DNA of 64,000 bases from Bog-532 sp965277615 (GTDB lineage: Bacteria > Actinomycetota > Actinomycetes > Streptosporangiales > Streptosporangiaceae). Where the stretch lies: positions 2,480,001 through 2,544,000 of the forward strand of contig CBDIDG010000005.1 of the NCBI GenBank assembly GCA_965277615.1, read 5' to 3'. The position numbers and the translations under genes are program-made. Below, piece by piece: positions 8,101-15,886 of this stretch. Position 1 is the first letter of the stretch. Every line of letters starts with the position of its first letter. The notes under the pieces were generated by a model. It saw nothing but the letters and a program-made list of their open reading frames with translations. It searched no databases and had not been told where the DNA came from.

Positions 8101-8185
8101 CTCCACGGACGGCCACGGACGGGAAAGCCGTGTCCACGGACGAGGCACGGACGGGAAAGCCGCGTGCACGGACGAGTTACGGACG
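8101..8185 (+). repeat. Short tandem repeats, ~32-bp unit with ACGGAC core
   Basis: ACGGAC recurs at about 8105, 8115, 8136, 8147, 8168 and 8179, a regular 10-11/21 spacing. It forms nearly three copies of a ~32-bp unit containing CACGGACGGGAAAGCC. One more copy lies at 8046. It covers the end of the broken hydrolase frame. Confidence 0.65.
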
Positions 8186-8202
8186 AGGTCTGCAAGCGGG
8201 CA

Positions 8203-8494
8203 GGCGTGGTGGATGAGGTCGGCCACCACGGCCGGCTGCGACACGTAGATGGCGTGGCTGCCGGGGACCTCAACCAGCGTGGATCCTGCCCGTTCGGACA
8301 TGGCACGCTGGGCCGCTGGGGGGATCTTGCGGTCCTCAGTGGTGAGCAGGAACCAGCTGGGCTTGGTGCGCCATGCGGGCTCGATGACCGGCGCAGCGGT
8401 TGCAGCTACTCTCCAGGGGACCTGCGAATCAGCCATGAATGCGGCTTACTCGGCGGGCACGTCAGCGGCGAATGACGTGGCGAACTTAAACGGT
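8203..8494 (-). pseudogene. Alpha/beta hydrolase, C-terminal remnant with internal stop
   Basis: Minus-strand sequence encodes ~95 residues of an alpha/beta-hydrolase C-terminus: 'FATSFAADVPAE', an in-frame TAA, then 'AAFMADSQVPW', 'KPSWFLLTTEDRKIPPAAQ' (strand carrying the acid residue) and 'VEVPGSHAIYVSQPAVVADLI' (loop with the catalytic His). The nucleophile half is missing: the fragment begins at the 3' end of the exporter gene. With a stop codon inside the conserved part and no N-terminal half, it cannot make an enzyme. Confidence 0.7.
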
Positions 8495-9757
8495 TCAGGG
8501 GGAGGTTTGCGAGAGGCGGTGGAATCCTGTGTCGGCTGTCCGGTAGGCGGCGGTACCGATCAGCACGCCGAGGGAAATCGAGATGATGGTGATGAGTACG
8601 TCGGTTAGCCCTCGTGATGCCACGTCGATCCCGTTTCCCGCAATCTGGGTAATCCCGATCAGGCCGGTGGCGCCGGGTACGAGCAGCCAGAAGGCTGGCA
8701 GGAAGGTGACTAGCTTGGGTGGCCCGTTCGGGAGCCGCTCGACCAGAAGGACCACTGGCGTCATGGCCGCCGCGCCGAAGAACCCGCTGATCTGGCCACT
8801 GAACAGGGCATCGCCGGCGGTCTGGGCGGCGAAGGCGACAAGCAGCACGAGCAGAATCCATGGAAGGGAGCGAAGCGGCGCAGAGAAGTGAAGGTAGATG
8901 CCAACGGCGAATACGACGACCCCGGCCCAGGCGGCCCAGGTGCCGAGCCCGGCGGCCCCGTGATCGATGAAGTCGGCGGGCGGCACCCGGATTAGGGCGC
9001 CGGCGGCGACGATACCGAACGCCAGGAGTGCGAGCTGCACGAATCCGTTGACCAGGCGACTCGCTCCCGAGACCATCTGCCCGGCGGCGATCTCCATGGT
9101 GGCGATAGCCAGCAGCCCTCCAGGAAGGAAGGTGACCAGCGGCGCCACCAGCAGCCGGATCGGATTGTCGACGGGCAGGTAACTGGCCGTCCCGAAAACG
9201 GCGGCGGCGGTGACGAACGATGCCACGGTGGGGAAAACCAGCGCTATGGCCGGCAGCCGGGGCAGTTTGAGCACGCCAATGAGCAAGCCGAGTGCGAACG
9301 CGGCCACGATTCCGACGGGTGTCGGCTGGAGCAGCAGAGCCAGGCCGGCGGTGAGGATGGCGTGCCCCAGTGCCCGCAGCGGCCAGCGGAAGGTCGGTTC
9401 CTGCTGATAGACGGCACTGAGTCTGCGTAGTCCCTCGCTTGCGGTCAGTCCGGCTCGTTCTAGTTGCTTGACCAGGCGGTAGAGGGCGTCGATCTGATCC
9501 AGGCGCAACGGTGGCACGACCTGTGAGCTGAATTGCACGTGGGCGCTGTCGCCGGTGCCGGTCTGGACGAACAGCGAGGTTGGCAGCAGCGCGATTTGCA
9601 GCCCGGCCACGCTGTAGGCGGCGACGATCCGGCGCAGCGACTCCTCAATGACGTCAACGGCGTCCCCGGCGGCCACCATTGCGATGCCCAGCTGGACGAT
9701 GAGCCGCCGGAACTCCGCAGGGCTGTCAGTCCCGGCGCTGTCCTGAGAATGGGTCAT
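8495..9757 (-). CDS. ThrE-type threonine/serine exporter family protein
   Basis: A 420-residue membrane protein combining the ThrE cytosolic N-terminal domain (residues ~15-130, 'FRRLIVQLGIAMVAAGDAVDVIEESL' region) with about ten transmembrane helices in two blocks, corresponding to DUF1212 and DUF3815. 'PTVASFVTAAAVFG' and 'TFLPGGLLAIATMEIAAGQMVSGASR' are characteristic. Family members export threonine and serine using proton motive force. The start at 9757 follows a GAGGAG ribosome site. Length is close to single-chain homologues. It follows arginine deiminase on the same strand, 61 bases away. Confidence 0.85.
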   Translation of the reverse strand: MTHSQDSAGTDSPAEFRRLIVQLGIAMVAAGDAVDVIEESLRRIVAAYSVAGLQIALLPTSLFVQTGTGDSAHVQFSSQVVPPLRLDQIDALYRLVKQLERAGLTASEGLRRLSAVYQQEPTFRWPLRALGHAILTAGLALLLQPTPVGIVAAFALGLLIGVLKLPRLPAIALVFPTVASFVTAAAVFGTASYLPVDNPIRLLVAPLVTFLPGGLLAIATMEIAAGQMVSGASRLVNGFVQLALLAFGIVAAGALIRVPPADFIDHGAAGLGTWAAWAGVVVFAVGIYLHFSAPLRSLPWILLVLLVAFAAQTAGDALFSGQISGFFGAAAMTPVVLLVERLPNGPPKLVTFLPAFWLLVPGATGLIGITQIAGNGIDVASRGLTDVLITIISISLGVLIGTAAYRTADTGFHRLSQTSP

Positions 9758-9817
9758 CTGCTCCTCAGGGCGGTCCAGCATGCGGTAGACGTGGCCTTTG
9801 GGCGGAGCCAGGTCTGG

Positions 9818-11077
9818 TCAGAAGTCGACGGGGTCGCGTATCAGCGGGCAGGTCATGCAGTGGCCGCCGCCGCGGCCGCGGCCGAGTTCGGCGCCGACGA
9901 TGGTGATGACCTCCACCCCGGCCTTGCGCAGCAGCGAGTTGGTGCGGGTGTTGCGGTCGTAGGCGAACACCACGCCAGGCTCCACGGCGACCAGGTTGTT
10001 GCCGCTGTCCCACTGCTGCCGCTCGTTGGCGTAGGAGCCACTGTCCAGTGCGACGACCCGCAGGTGCGGAAAGTTCAGGGCGGCCGCTACCACGTCGACG
10101 AACGAGGAGTCCTTCTCGTCGGTGACTTCCACCTCGGTCTTGTCTCCCGGCCGCAGCGTGAACGCGTGGATGCCGTCGACGATGTCCGGGAAGGTCGTCA
10201 CGCAGTCCCGGTCGGCAAAGGTGAAGATTGTGTCGAGATGCATGGCCGCGCGCAGCTTAGGCATACCGGCCACGATCACCCGTTCCGCCGCACCCTGCTC
10301 AAATAGAGTGCTCGCGAGCTGGGTGATGGCCTGGCGGGATGAACGCTCGCTCATCCCGATCAGCACCACGCCGTTGCCGGCCGGCATCACATCGCCGCCC
10401 TCGAGCGTGGCCTCTCCCCAGTTCTTCTCCGGATCACCCCACCACACGGTGGCGCCGGTGAAGTCGGGGTGGAACGTGTAGATCGCTTTCATCAGCAGTG
10501 TCTCGTCATGCCGCGCGGGCCAGTACAGCGGATTGAGGGTCACGCCGCCGTAGATCCAGCAGGTGGTGTCCCGTGTGTACAAGGTGTTGGGCAACGGCGG
10601 CATCAGGTATTCCGGGACGCCGGTCTGCTCCCGGGCCAGCGCGAGGTAGCCGGAGCGGAAGTCATCGGGCAGGTCCACGGTCGACAGGCCGCCGATCATG
10701 AACTCCGTCAGCTTCCGCGGATCGAGGCTTTCCAGGAACCCACGGGTACCGTCGACCAGTCCGAGGCCCACCTCGTTGGCTACGATCTTGCGGTCGAGCA
10801 GCCAGGTTTTCGCCTCCGGCATCGCCAGGGTCTCGGCCAGCACGTTGTGCAATTCCACGACCTCGACGCCACGTTCGCGCATCTTGCTGATGAAGTCGAA
10901 GTGGTCGCGGCGGGCATTCTGCACCCACATCACGTCATCGAACAGCAGATCGTCACAGTTCGTGGGGGTGAGGCGCTCGTGTGCCAGTCCTGGGGCGCAG
11001 ACCAGTACCTTGCGCAGTGTGCCGACCTCGGAATGCACACCGTAACCGGCCGCTGGGGATGAGTTCGTCTCAGTCAT
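9818..11077 (-). CDS. arcA: Arginine deiminase
   Basis: A 419-residue enzyme that hydrolyses arginine to citrulline and ammonia. Family signatures are in order: 'LPNTLYTRDT' near residue 165, 'EGGDVMP' near 235, 'MHLDTIFTF' near 285 and the C-terminal catalytic cysteine in 'GRGGGHCMTCPL'. Length is typical. The ATG follows an AGGAA site. The partners of the full pathway (arcB, arcC, an arginine-ornithine antiporter) are not nearby, so it may act in acid or nitrogen stress rather than ATP generation. The neighbours DUF1269, MarC and ThrE on the same strand could form a loose stress-related unit (inference). Confidence 0.95.
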   Translation of the reverse strand: MTETNSSPAAGYGVHSEVGTLRKVLVCAPGLAHERLTPTNCDDLLFDDVMWVQNARRDHFDFISKMRERGVEVVELHNVLAETLAMPEAKTWLLDRKIVANEVGLGLVDGTRGFLESLDPRKLTEFMIGGLSTVDLPDDFRSGYLALAREQTGVPEYLMPPLPNTLYTRDTTCWIYGGVTLNPLYWPARHDETLLMKAIYTFHPDFTGATVWWGDPEKNWGEATLEGGDVMPAGNGVVLIGMSERSSRQAITQLASTLFEQGAAERVIVAGMPKLRAAMHLDTIFTFADRDCVTTFPDIVDGIHAFTLRPGDKTEVEVTDEKDSSFVDVVAAALNFPHLRVVALDSGSYANERQQWDSGNNLVAVEPGVVFAYDRNTRTNSLLRKAGVEVITIVGAELGRGRGGGHCMTCPLIRDPVDF

Positions 11078-11126
11078 GACTCGCGGATTCCTATCGTTGC
11101 TGCCCGCAGGCGGGTAATCATTCGGG

Positions 11127-11825
11127 TCAGAGGATTTTTACGGAGTGCAGGACATCGATGACCAACCGGGTGAAACCGCTGGCCAGCAGAGTCGCGGCGA
11201 TGGCCACGAGCAAGATCCCGGCCACACGGTCCAAAAGGACGCGCACCCTGCCGGACACGCGGCGCTGGACGTGCCCGGAGATATAGGCGCACAGGCCGGT
11301 GACGGCGGCGTAGACGGCAGCCGCCACGACCAACGCGCCGATGGCGAACACGCCGCTGACCTCAGCGCGGAACCCGACCAGAATCCCGATGGTGGCCCCG
11401 CCAACGGTCAGCGGGAAAGTCATCGGCATGAACACCACCGACCGCCAGGAGACTGCCCCGCTGTCCAGGCCCTCCGCACCAGCGGGACCGCCGTCCTGGT
11501 CCGTCGCCGCGCTGACGGCCGGTTCGGCCGGCGGGTCGGCACGGCCGGTCATCAGCGGTATCGCCGCGATCATTAGTGAGATCCCGCCAGTAGCCGACAG
11601 GGCCGCGGTGGTCAGGCCGAGAACGTGCAGCAGCGGCTCGCCGAGCAGGACGGTGACAATGGCGATCCCGGCGACGTTGATGAATAGCCCGATGGCGATA
11701 CGCAGTTGCTGACGGGGGTTGAACGGCTGCAGGACCGGCAGGTACGACGACACCGCCGCGACCGGGCTGTACAGACCGGTCAGGGCCAGGAACAGCAGCA
11801 CGGCCTCTTCGACTGAAGACGTCAT
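11127..11825 (-). CDS. MarC-family integral membrane protein
   Basis: A 232-residue protein with six predicted helices in the MarC/UPF0056 pattern. The first helix begins 'LFLALTGLYSPVAAVSSYLPVL', the third is followed by 'ATGGISLMIAAIPLMTG', and the second half by 'MPMTFPLTVGGATIGILVG', the conserved 'PLT-GPG' region in variant form. A ~30-residue hydrophilic loop separates the two halves. The function of the family is unknown despite its old link to multiple antibiotic resistance. It lies between the arginine deiminase and DUF1269 genes on the same strand. Confidence 0.8.
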   Translation of the reverse strand: MTSSVEEAVLLFLALTGLYSPVAAVSSYLPVLQPFNPRQQLRIAIGLFINVAGIAIVTVLLGEPLLHVLGLTTAALSATGGISLMIAAIPLMTGRADPPAEPAVSAATDQDGGPAGAEGLDSGAVSWRSVVFMPMTFPLTVGGATIGILVGFRAEVSGVFAIGALVVAAAVYAAVTGLCAYISGHVQRRVSGRVRVLLDRVAGILLVAIAATLLASGFTRLVIDVLHSVKIL

Positions 11826-11855
11826 CACGCTCCACCTGGGCGAGCTGAAGGGGCT

Positions 11856-12344
11856 CTAGTCTTCGTCAAACGCTTCATGCAGCCTGGCTTCCTCTTCTTG
11901 TGACAGGTTGGCGTGGATGATTTCGCCGGTGGAGCCACGGAATTCCGCGGCCACCCGATCGAGGACGGCATCCGACGTCAGGACGAACAGTGCCGAGGTA
12001 CCGGGGGTGATCTTCTCCCGGACGTCCTTGATGAACGCATCGCTGATCCCGACATCCCGCAGCGAACCCATCAGCGCCCCGGCCCCCGCGCCGATCGCTG
12101 CGCCGAGGAACGGCACCAGGAAGATCAGGCCGAACAGGAAACCCCAGAATGCGCCGCCCAGCGCGCCGGCCTTCTTGGTGTCATGCAGCTCATGCGTCTG
12201 CGGCTTCTTGCGCTCCGGCGGCCAGCTCACCACCGCCGCGTCGTGCAGACGGATCAGTTGCTGGCTATGAAGCCTGTGCAAGGTGTCGAGCGCGTCATCC
12301 GCGCCATTGGCCGTCGGGAATTTCACGACTGTCAGGGTGGCCAT
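11856..12344 (-). CDS. DUF1269-domain membrane-associated protein
   Basis: A 162-residue protein. The N-terminal ~60 residues form an alpha/beta domain ('TLTVVKFPTANGADDAL'). A glycine-rich hydrophobic hairpin follows ('GGAFWGFLFGLIFLVPF', 'AAIGAGAGALMGSL') and then the C-terminal 'ITPGTSALFVLTSDAVLDRV' strand of DUF1269. Proteins of this family occur widely in actinomycetes and are often stress-induced, but no activity is known. It is the first gene of the minus-strand group leading to MarC and arginine deiminase. Confidence 0.8.
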   Translation of the reverse strand: MATLTVVKFPTANGADDALDTLHRLHSQQLIRLHDAAVVSWPPERKKPQTHELHDTKKAGALGGAFWGFLFGLIFLVPFLGAAIGAGAGALMGSLRDVGISDAFIKDVREKITPGTSALFVLTSDAVLDRVAAEFRGSTGEIIHANLSQEEEARLHEAFDED

Positions 12345-12438
12345 CGCAACTCACTCATCCAGCTGTATCGCTTGTGCAACGCTTTTGGACGGAACGTTAG
12401 TCGTGTGTGTATCTGCGGACATCACCCGCTGCGGGTGA

Positions 12439-12828
12439 TCATTCTGGGAGGCGACCGTGGTCCGTCACATGTCGGCGGCGGGTGAATACTGACCCAGCGT
12501 GGCGTGGTGCAGCAGCCGGTCTCGCAGGCTCGTGGCGGTGGCCAGCGTGCGGACGGGGGCGGTGGCCAGCCGCCAGCCGGCTGAACTGCCGCGTGGCGGC
12601 GACGGTGTGTGAGCCGCACACGACCAGCAGACGTTTCGGTGGTGCCCGCGGGGAATCGAGGAGCCGGCCGGAATTTCCGGCGATGGCCGCCGCCAGTGGG
12701 GCCGCGCAGCGCACCACGACCTGGCGTCCGGCGGCTCGTGCGGCCGAGTAACCGCGGGCGATCGTGGCGATGTCATCATCGGTGACGGCGTCGGGAATGA
12801 TCACAGCGCCGTCCGGGGACCCAGCGCG
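12439..12828 (-). pseudogene. Four-carbon acid sugar kinase (OtnK/DUF1537-like), fragment
   Basis: The minus frame encodes part of the nucleotide-binding domain of a four-carbon acid sugar kinase: 'AVIIPDAVTDDDIATIARG' followed by 'VVRCAAPLAAAIAG' and 'RLLVVCGSHTVAATRQF', a hallmark of this family's C-terminal half. The start side ends abruptly next to the tRNA-Thr 3' fragment. The C-terminus after 'FSRLAAG' changes to Arg/His/Pro-rich sequence not expected in the kinase, suggesting a frameshift. It is a remnant cut by the integration site. Confidence 0.6.
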
Positions 12829-12853
12829 ACCCTCCCAGACCGAACGAGTGTCG

Positions 12854-12898
12854 ATGGTAAGGAGAAGGTCTACGGTTCGATTCCGTAACGGGGCTCCA
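12854..12898 (+). tRNA. tRNA-Thr(GGT) 3' fragment, copy 1 (attachment-site core)
   Basis: The 45 bases run from the anticodon loop ATGGTAA (U33, anticodon GGT) through stem GGAGA, variable AGGTC, T-arm TACGG-TTCGATT-CCGTA, acceptor ACGGGGC, T73 and CCA. The 5' half that should pair with GGAGA and ACGGGGC is absent, so it is not a functional gene. Identical copies lie at 30830 and 33525 and a diverged one at 62684. Confidence 0.8.
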
Positions 12899-13190
12899 GG
12901 TCAGCGCGCTGTTTCGAACGTGGCTGTTCAAGATCCGGTGCCAAAATTCCAAGATCCAGTGACAAACGTGGCGCTGACGATGCCCGGCGGCCCGACGCAG
13001 CCGGACAAATAAGGGCCTCTAGCCTGCGGGTACCTACGGGTCAGACGCTGCGCGTCTCCGTGGCACGGAGAATCGGGCAGTCGTACCTGACGGTCGCGCG
13101 CCTGCATCGAGGGCACGATCACGTGCCAGGCGAGATGCGTGACAGGGCTTCGGCTCGTCACCCGCCATCTTGGCTTCACGCAAGCGGATG
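12899..13190 (+). repeat. Left-type att flank, copy 1 (homologous to 33570-33855)
   Basis: About 290 bases following the tRNA-Thr core match the sequence following copy 3 of the core. Shared blocks include TTTCGAACG, GCGCGTCTCCGT, GGTCGCGCGCCTG and CACCCGCCATCTTGGCTTC. Near the core are spaced direct repeats (CAAGATCCGGTGCC, then CAAGATCCAGTGAC) like integrase arm-binding sites. No protein-coding gene is apparent. Confidence 0.75.
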
Positions 13191-13205
13191 GACTACCGGG
13201 CACTC

Positions 13206-13715
13206 TCACGAGACTTCGTGGTCCCACTCCTGCGTCAGCACTGTGTGGAGTTCTGAGCCCGAACTGGCTACGCTCTCCTCGCCATGGCCCCCCTGCGCGG
13301 CGCGCTCGGCGAAGAGGTATGCCCCCATGGTGAAGATCAGCATCCCGGCGAGGAGCTGCATCGAGTAGGTGACGTTCATCAGCTCGCTGATGCGCCGCGA
13401 GGGGTCGCGATTTTCCAGCGCAGTGAGCATCATGTAGCCGCCCCAGCAGGCGAGCGCCGCGGAGCCGACGAAGGCCAGGGACAGCGGAAGCCGCAGCGGC
13501 AGGGCGCTGGCGCGTGGGAACGCAACCAGCAGCACCCCCGTTACCGTCATCACCGCGAACAAGACGTAGGCCGCCTCGAGTGCGTAGAAATCACTCGTCC
13601 GTTCGGCGATCTGGGTGGCGGTGAGCCCGCTCGTCGAACCGGTGGCCCACAGCAGATGGGCCGTCAACGGCACGAGCACTACTGCGGAGGCCATCAGAGC
13701 CGTGGCTCGCTGCAC
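13206..13715 (-). CDS. Four-helix membrane protein, unknown function
   Basis: A 169-residue protein with four hydrophobic segments at residues ~5-25, ~45-68, ~75-100 and ~118-140 and a hydrophilic C-terminal tail ending '-QEWDHEVS'. It begins 22 bases inside the terminal frame of the broken histidine kinase and begins right where kinase homology is lost. The N-terminus reads as a normal signal-anchor. No family was recognised. It could be the surviving partner of a deleted segment. Confidence 0.5.
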   Translation of the reverse strand: MQRATALMASAVVLVPLTAHLLWATGSTSGLTATQIAERTSDFYALEAAYVLFAVMTVTGVLLVAFPRASALPLRLPLSLAFVGSAALACWGGYMMLTALENRDPSRRISELMNVTYSMQLLAGMLIFTMGAYLFAERAAQGGHGEESVASSGSELHTVLTQEWDHEVS

Positions 13716-14819
13716 GCCACGCGTCGGACCCCGCCCCGCCAGTCCCGAGATCCGGCCTTGCCACAGATGTCCCCAGCGCGCGCGTGCGTACAGGACGAAG
13801 AGCGCCGGTAGACGGTGAGCGCTGTGGCAGCGCCGATGGCGAACGGCGTGCCGGACTCGGTGAGCTCGGTGTCGACGCCGGTGTCGCGGACGCCAGCGAC
13901 CAGGCGCGGCAGATCGGCCAGCCCGGGTTGCGGCACGGCGACCGGCGCTGCTTCAGAGCTCCCGCCCGGCTCGCCGCCTGATCCGCTGGCCGGATCACGC
14001 AGCACACCCAGCAGGCCGCGCATGTCCGCGAGCGCGGAGCGGCTGATGCCGGCGATCGTCTGCAGCACCTGACCGGCCGCGCGCGGATCCTGGTCGGCCA
14101 CGAACGCGCCTCCCTCGGCCTGCCGGACGATCACCGCCAGCGAATGCGCCACGATGTCGTGCATCTCCCGCGCGATGCGAGCCCGCTCCTCAAGTACGGC
14201 GAGCCGGGCCGCTTCGGCGCGCTCGGTAGCCGCCCGCTGCCGGCGCACGAGGGCGAGTCGGCCCAGGTTCCACGTCATCAGCACGATGAGGCCGAACCCG
14301 GCAAAGACGTAGAACGCAATCAACCAGCCGCCGGCGGTAAGCCGACGCAACGAATCGGCAGCCGTACCGGTGGCGATACCCACGCCCGCAAGCGCGATCA
14401 CCAGCGCGGCGCGACTGCGGGCGCTGCTCGCGCGCCGCCACGCTGAACAAGACGACCAGGAACACCAGGCTCGACGGCAAGAACAGCGCGGGGATACGAG
14501 CGAGCCCACCGGAGATGGGATGCGACACCTGCGCGTCCGGCGCGAGCACGATCACCAGCAGCGCCACACTCGCCGCCGCATAGGCGAACTCTGGCCAGCG
14601 GCGCCGGAACGCGACCGTCAGATGCAGCATGGCAAACGCCACGATCAGGACGATCACCCAGACGACTGACCAATGCAGCCCCTGCGACCCGCTGATCGAA
14701 AGGCCGCCGAGGACCGCGACGAACGCGAACGCCGCCAGCGCGTCGCTCGCCCAGCCGTGCGCCCGGTTCCAGCGCTCGACGACGCCGAGCCAGTGCGCGG
14801 CGGGCTCGCACACGGTCAC
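13694..14819 (-). pseudogene. NarL-type sensor histidine kinase, frameshifted and truncated
   Basis: The 5' part (14819 to ~14430) encodes an N-terminal membrane domain with four to five helices. Near 14430 one extra base shifts the frame: 'LFSVAAR' must be read on into 'SSARSRAALVIALAG' in the next frame. The second part has the HisKA_3 dimerisation box 'ARIAREMHDIVAHSLAVIV' with the phospho-acceptor His, and continues to 'FAIGAATALTVYR'. It then turns into unrelated sequence near 13800, so the N-G boxes of the ATPase domain are missing. The response regulator that should follow is also absent. The gene is dead by two separate lesions. Confidence 0.85.
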
Positions 14820-14823
14820 AGCC

Positions 14824-14961
14824 TCAATCGTAGAGCGGCGGCGACACCGCAGGCTCGCTCGTGCGCCGAAGCGCCACGAACGCGGCCACGGTGCGCCGGT
14901 GCAGGAGCGTCCACGTCCGCCAGGTCAGCACCTCGATCGGCAGCAAGGCAGCGATGGTCAC
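14824..14961 (-). CDS. Possible 45-residue ORF overlapping the NmrA stop
   Basis: A GTG overlapping the stop of the upstream reductase gene (GTGA) opens a 45-codon frame: 'MTIAALLPIEVLTWRTWTLLHRR', ending 'AVSPPLYD'. The arrangement would allow translational coupling, and codon use is GC-rich at third positions. It could also be the leftover tail of a larger protein. No homology is recognised. Confidence 0.25.
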   Translation of the reverse strand: MTIAALLPIEVLTWRTWTLLHRRTVAAFVALRRTSEPAVSPPLYD

Positions 14962-15764
14962 GCTGCGCTGCGGCTGTCTGGCTGGGTGGCGAGCCATTCC
15001 TCAAACGTCGGCCCGGCCAGCTTGGCGTGCGGTCCCGGGAGCAGCGAACCATCGGCGGCAGCCTCGCTGTCCGGCTCGCCCGCTTTCACCTCCTCGATCC
15101 GGACCTGGTCGCCGCGCCGGGCCGCGACGAGCCGGGCCAGGCTGGCGAGGTTCTCCTCGAGTGGGCCCGCGAGCTCAGGGATCGGCGCCCCGGCGGACTC
15201 GGCCGCCCGGGCGGCCGCGAACTCGGCTTGGGGGCTGGTGGCCATCACGGCGAGGGCCTCGGCGACGGTGCGCGCGGCGATGATCTGGGTGCGCATCTCC
15301 GGCAGGTAGATCACGTCGCCCCGCCGGCCCATTTCCATGAGCACGCCGACGAGCTCGTGGAACTGGGCGACGCGCAGAATCCTCGCGGGCACCGGGCCGG
15401 CCAGGACGGCCTGCTCGTGGGCGAGCTTGGCCGACCCGTAGCCGCCGGTGGCCTTCTGGATCCCGATGATCGAAACGACCACATACCTGGCTACACCGGC
15501 CCGCTCGCCCGCCTGCTGCAGGCTGCTGGCGGCGGTGGTGAAGAATTCGGTGGCGGGCCGCTGCTCCGAGCTCGGGCCGGCGGTGACGTCGATGATGGCG
15601 TGGGTTTCCTTGAGCGCCTCGGCGAGGCCGTACTCGGTGATGACATCGACGCCGACCGACCGGGAGATAGGGACGACCTCGTGCCCCGCGGCACTGAGCA
15701 CATCGACGACATGACGCCCGAGCCGCCCGGTGGCGCCGGCCACGGCGATCTTCGCTTGCTGCAT
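14958..15764 (-). CDS. SDR/NmrA-like NAD(P)-binding protein
   Basis: A 268-residue atypical short-chain dehydrogenase. 'KIAVAGATGRLGRHVVDVL' is a GATGxxG nucleotide-binding loop. 'PISRSVGVDVITEYGLAEAL' and 'VVVSIIGIQKATGGYGSAKLAHEQAV' match actinobacterial NAD(P)H-binding proteins that lack a full SDR active site. Start and ribosome site are excellent (AGGAGGA seven bases before ATG). The same fold is encoded at 1405 and 51649 in this window; they are only distantly alike. The function is probably redox on a small organic molecule, and no substrate can be given. Confidence 0.82.
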   Translation of the reverse strand: MQQAKIAVAGATGRLGRHVVDVLSAAGHEVVPISRSVGVDVITEYGLAEALKETHAIIDVTAGPSSEQRPATEFFTTAASSLQQAGERAGVARYVVVSIIGIQKATGGYGSAKLAHEQAVLAGPVPARILRVAQFHELVGVLMEMGRRGDVIYLPEMRTQIIAARTVAEALAVMATSPQAEFAAARAAESAGAPIPELAGPLEENLASLARLVAARRGDQVRIEEVKAGEPDSEAAADGSLLPGPHAKLAGPTFEEWLATQPDSRSAA

Positions 15765-15886
15765 GATTCCTCCTTGTGGTGTTGCGTGCTGCCGCCCTGA
15801 ATGAACACAAGATGCCGGCAGCCAGTGGCGTCCGGCAGAGTGGTGTGTTGAACGGCCCTGGTGATGGGCGTGGCGCAGACGCGTAG

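Noticed and set aside
8101..8185. Possible CRISPR array at the ACGGAC repeats
   Set aside because: Units are directly tandem with no unique spacers of constant length, and no cas gene is present.
9818..11825. Complete arginine deiminase pathway operon
   Set aside because: Only arcA is present; neighbours are MarC and ThrE-type membrane proteins and no arcB, arcC or antiporter signature was found.
12854..12898. Functional tRNA-Thr gene
   Set aside because: No upstream strand pairs with the anticodon stem or acceptor strand; the same holds for the other three copies.
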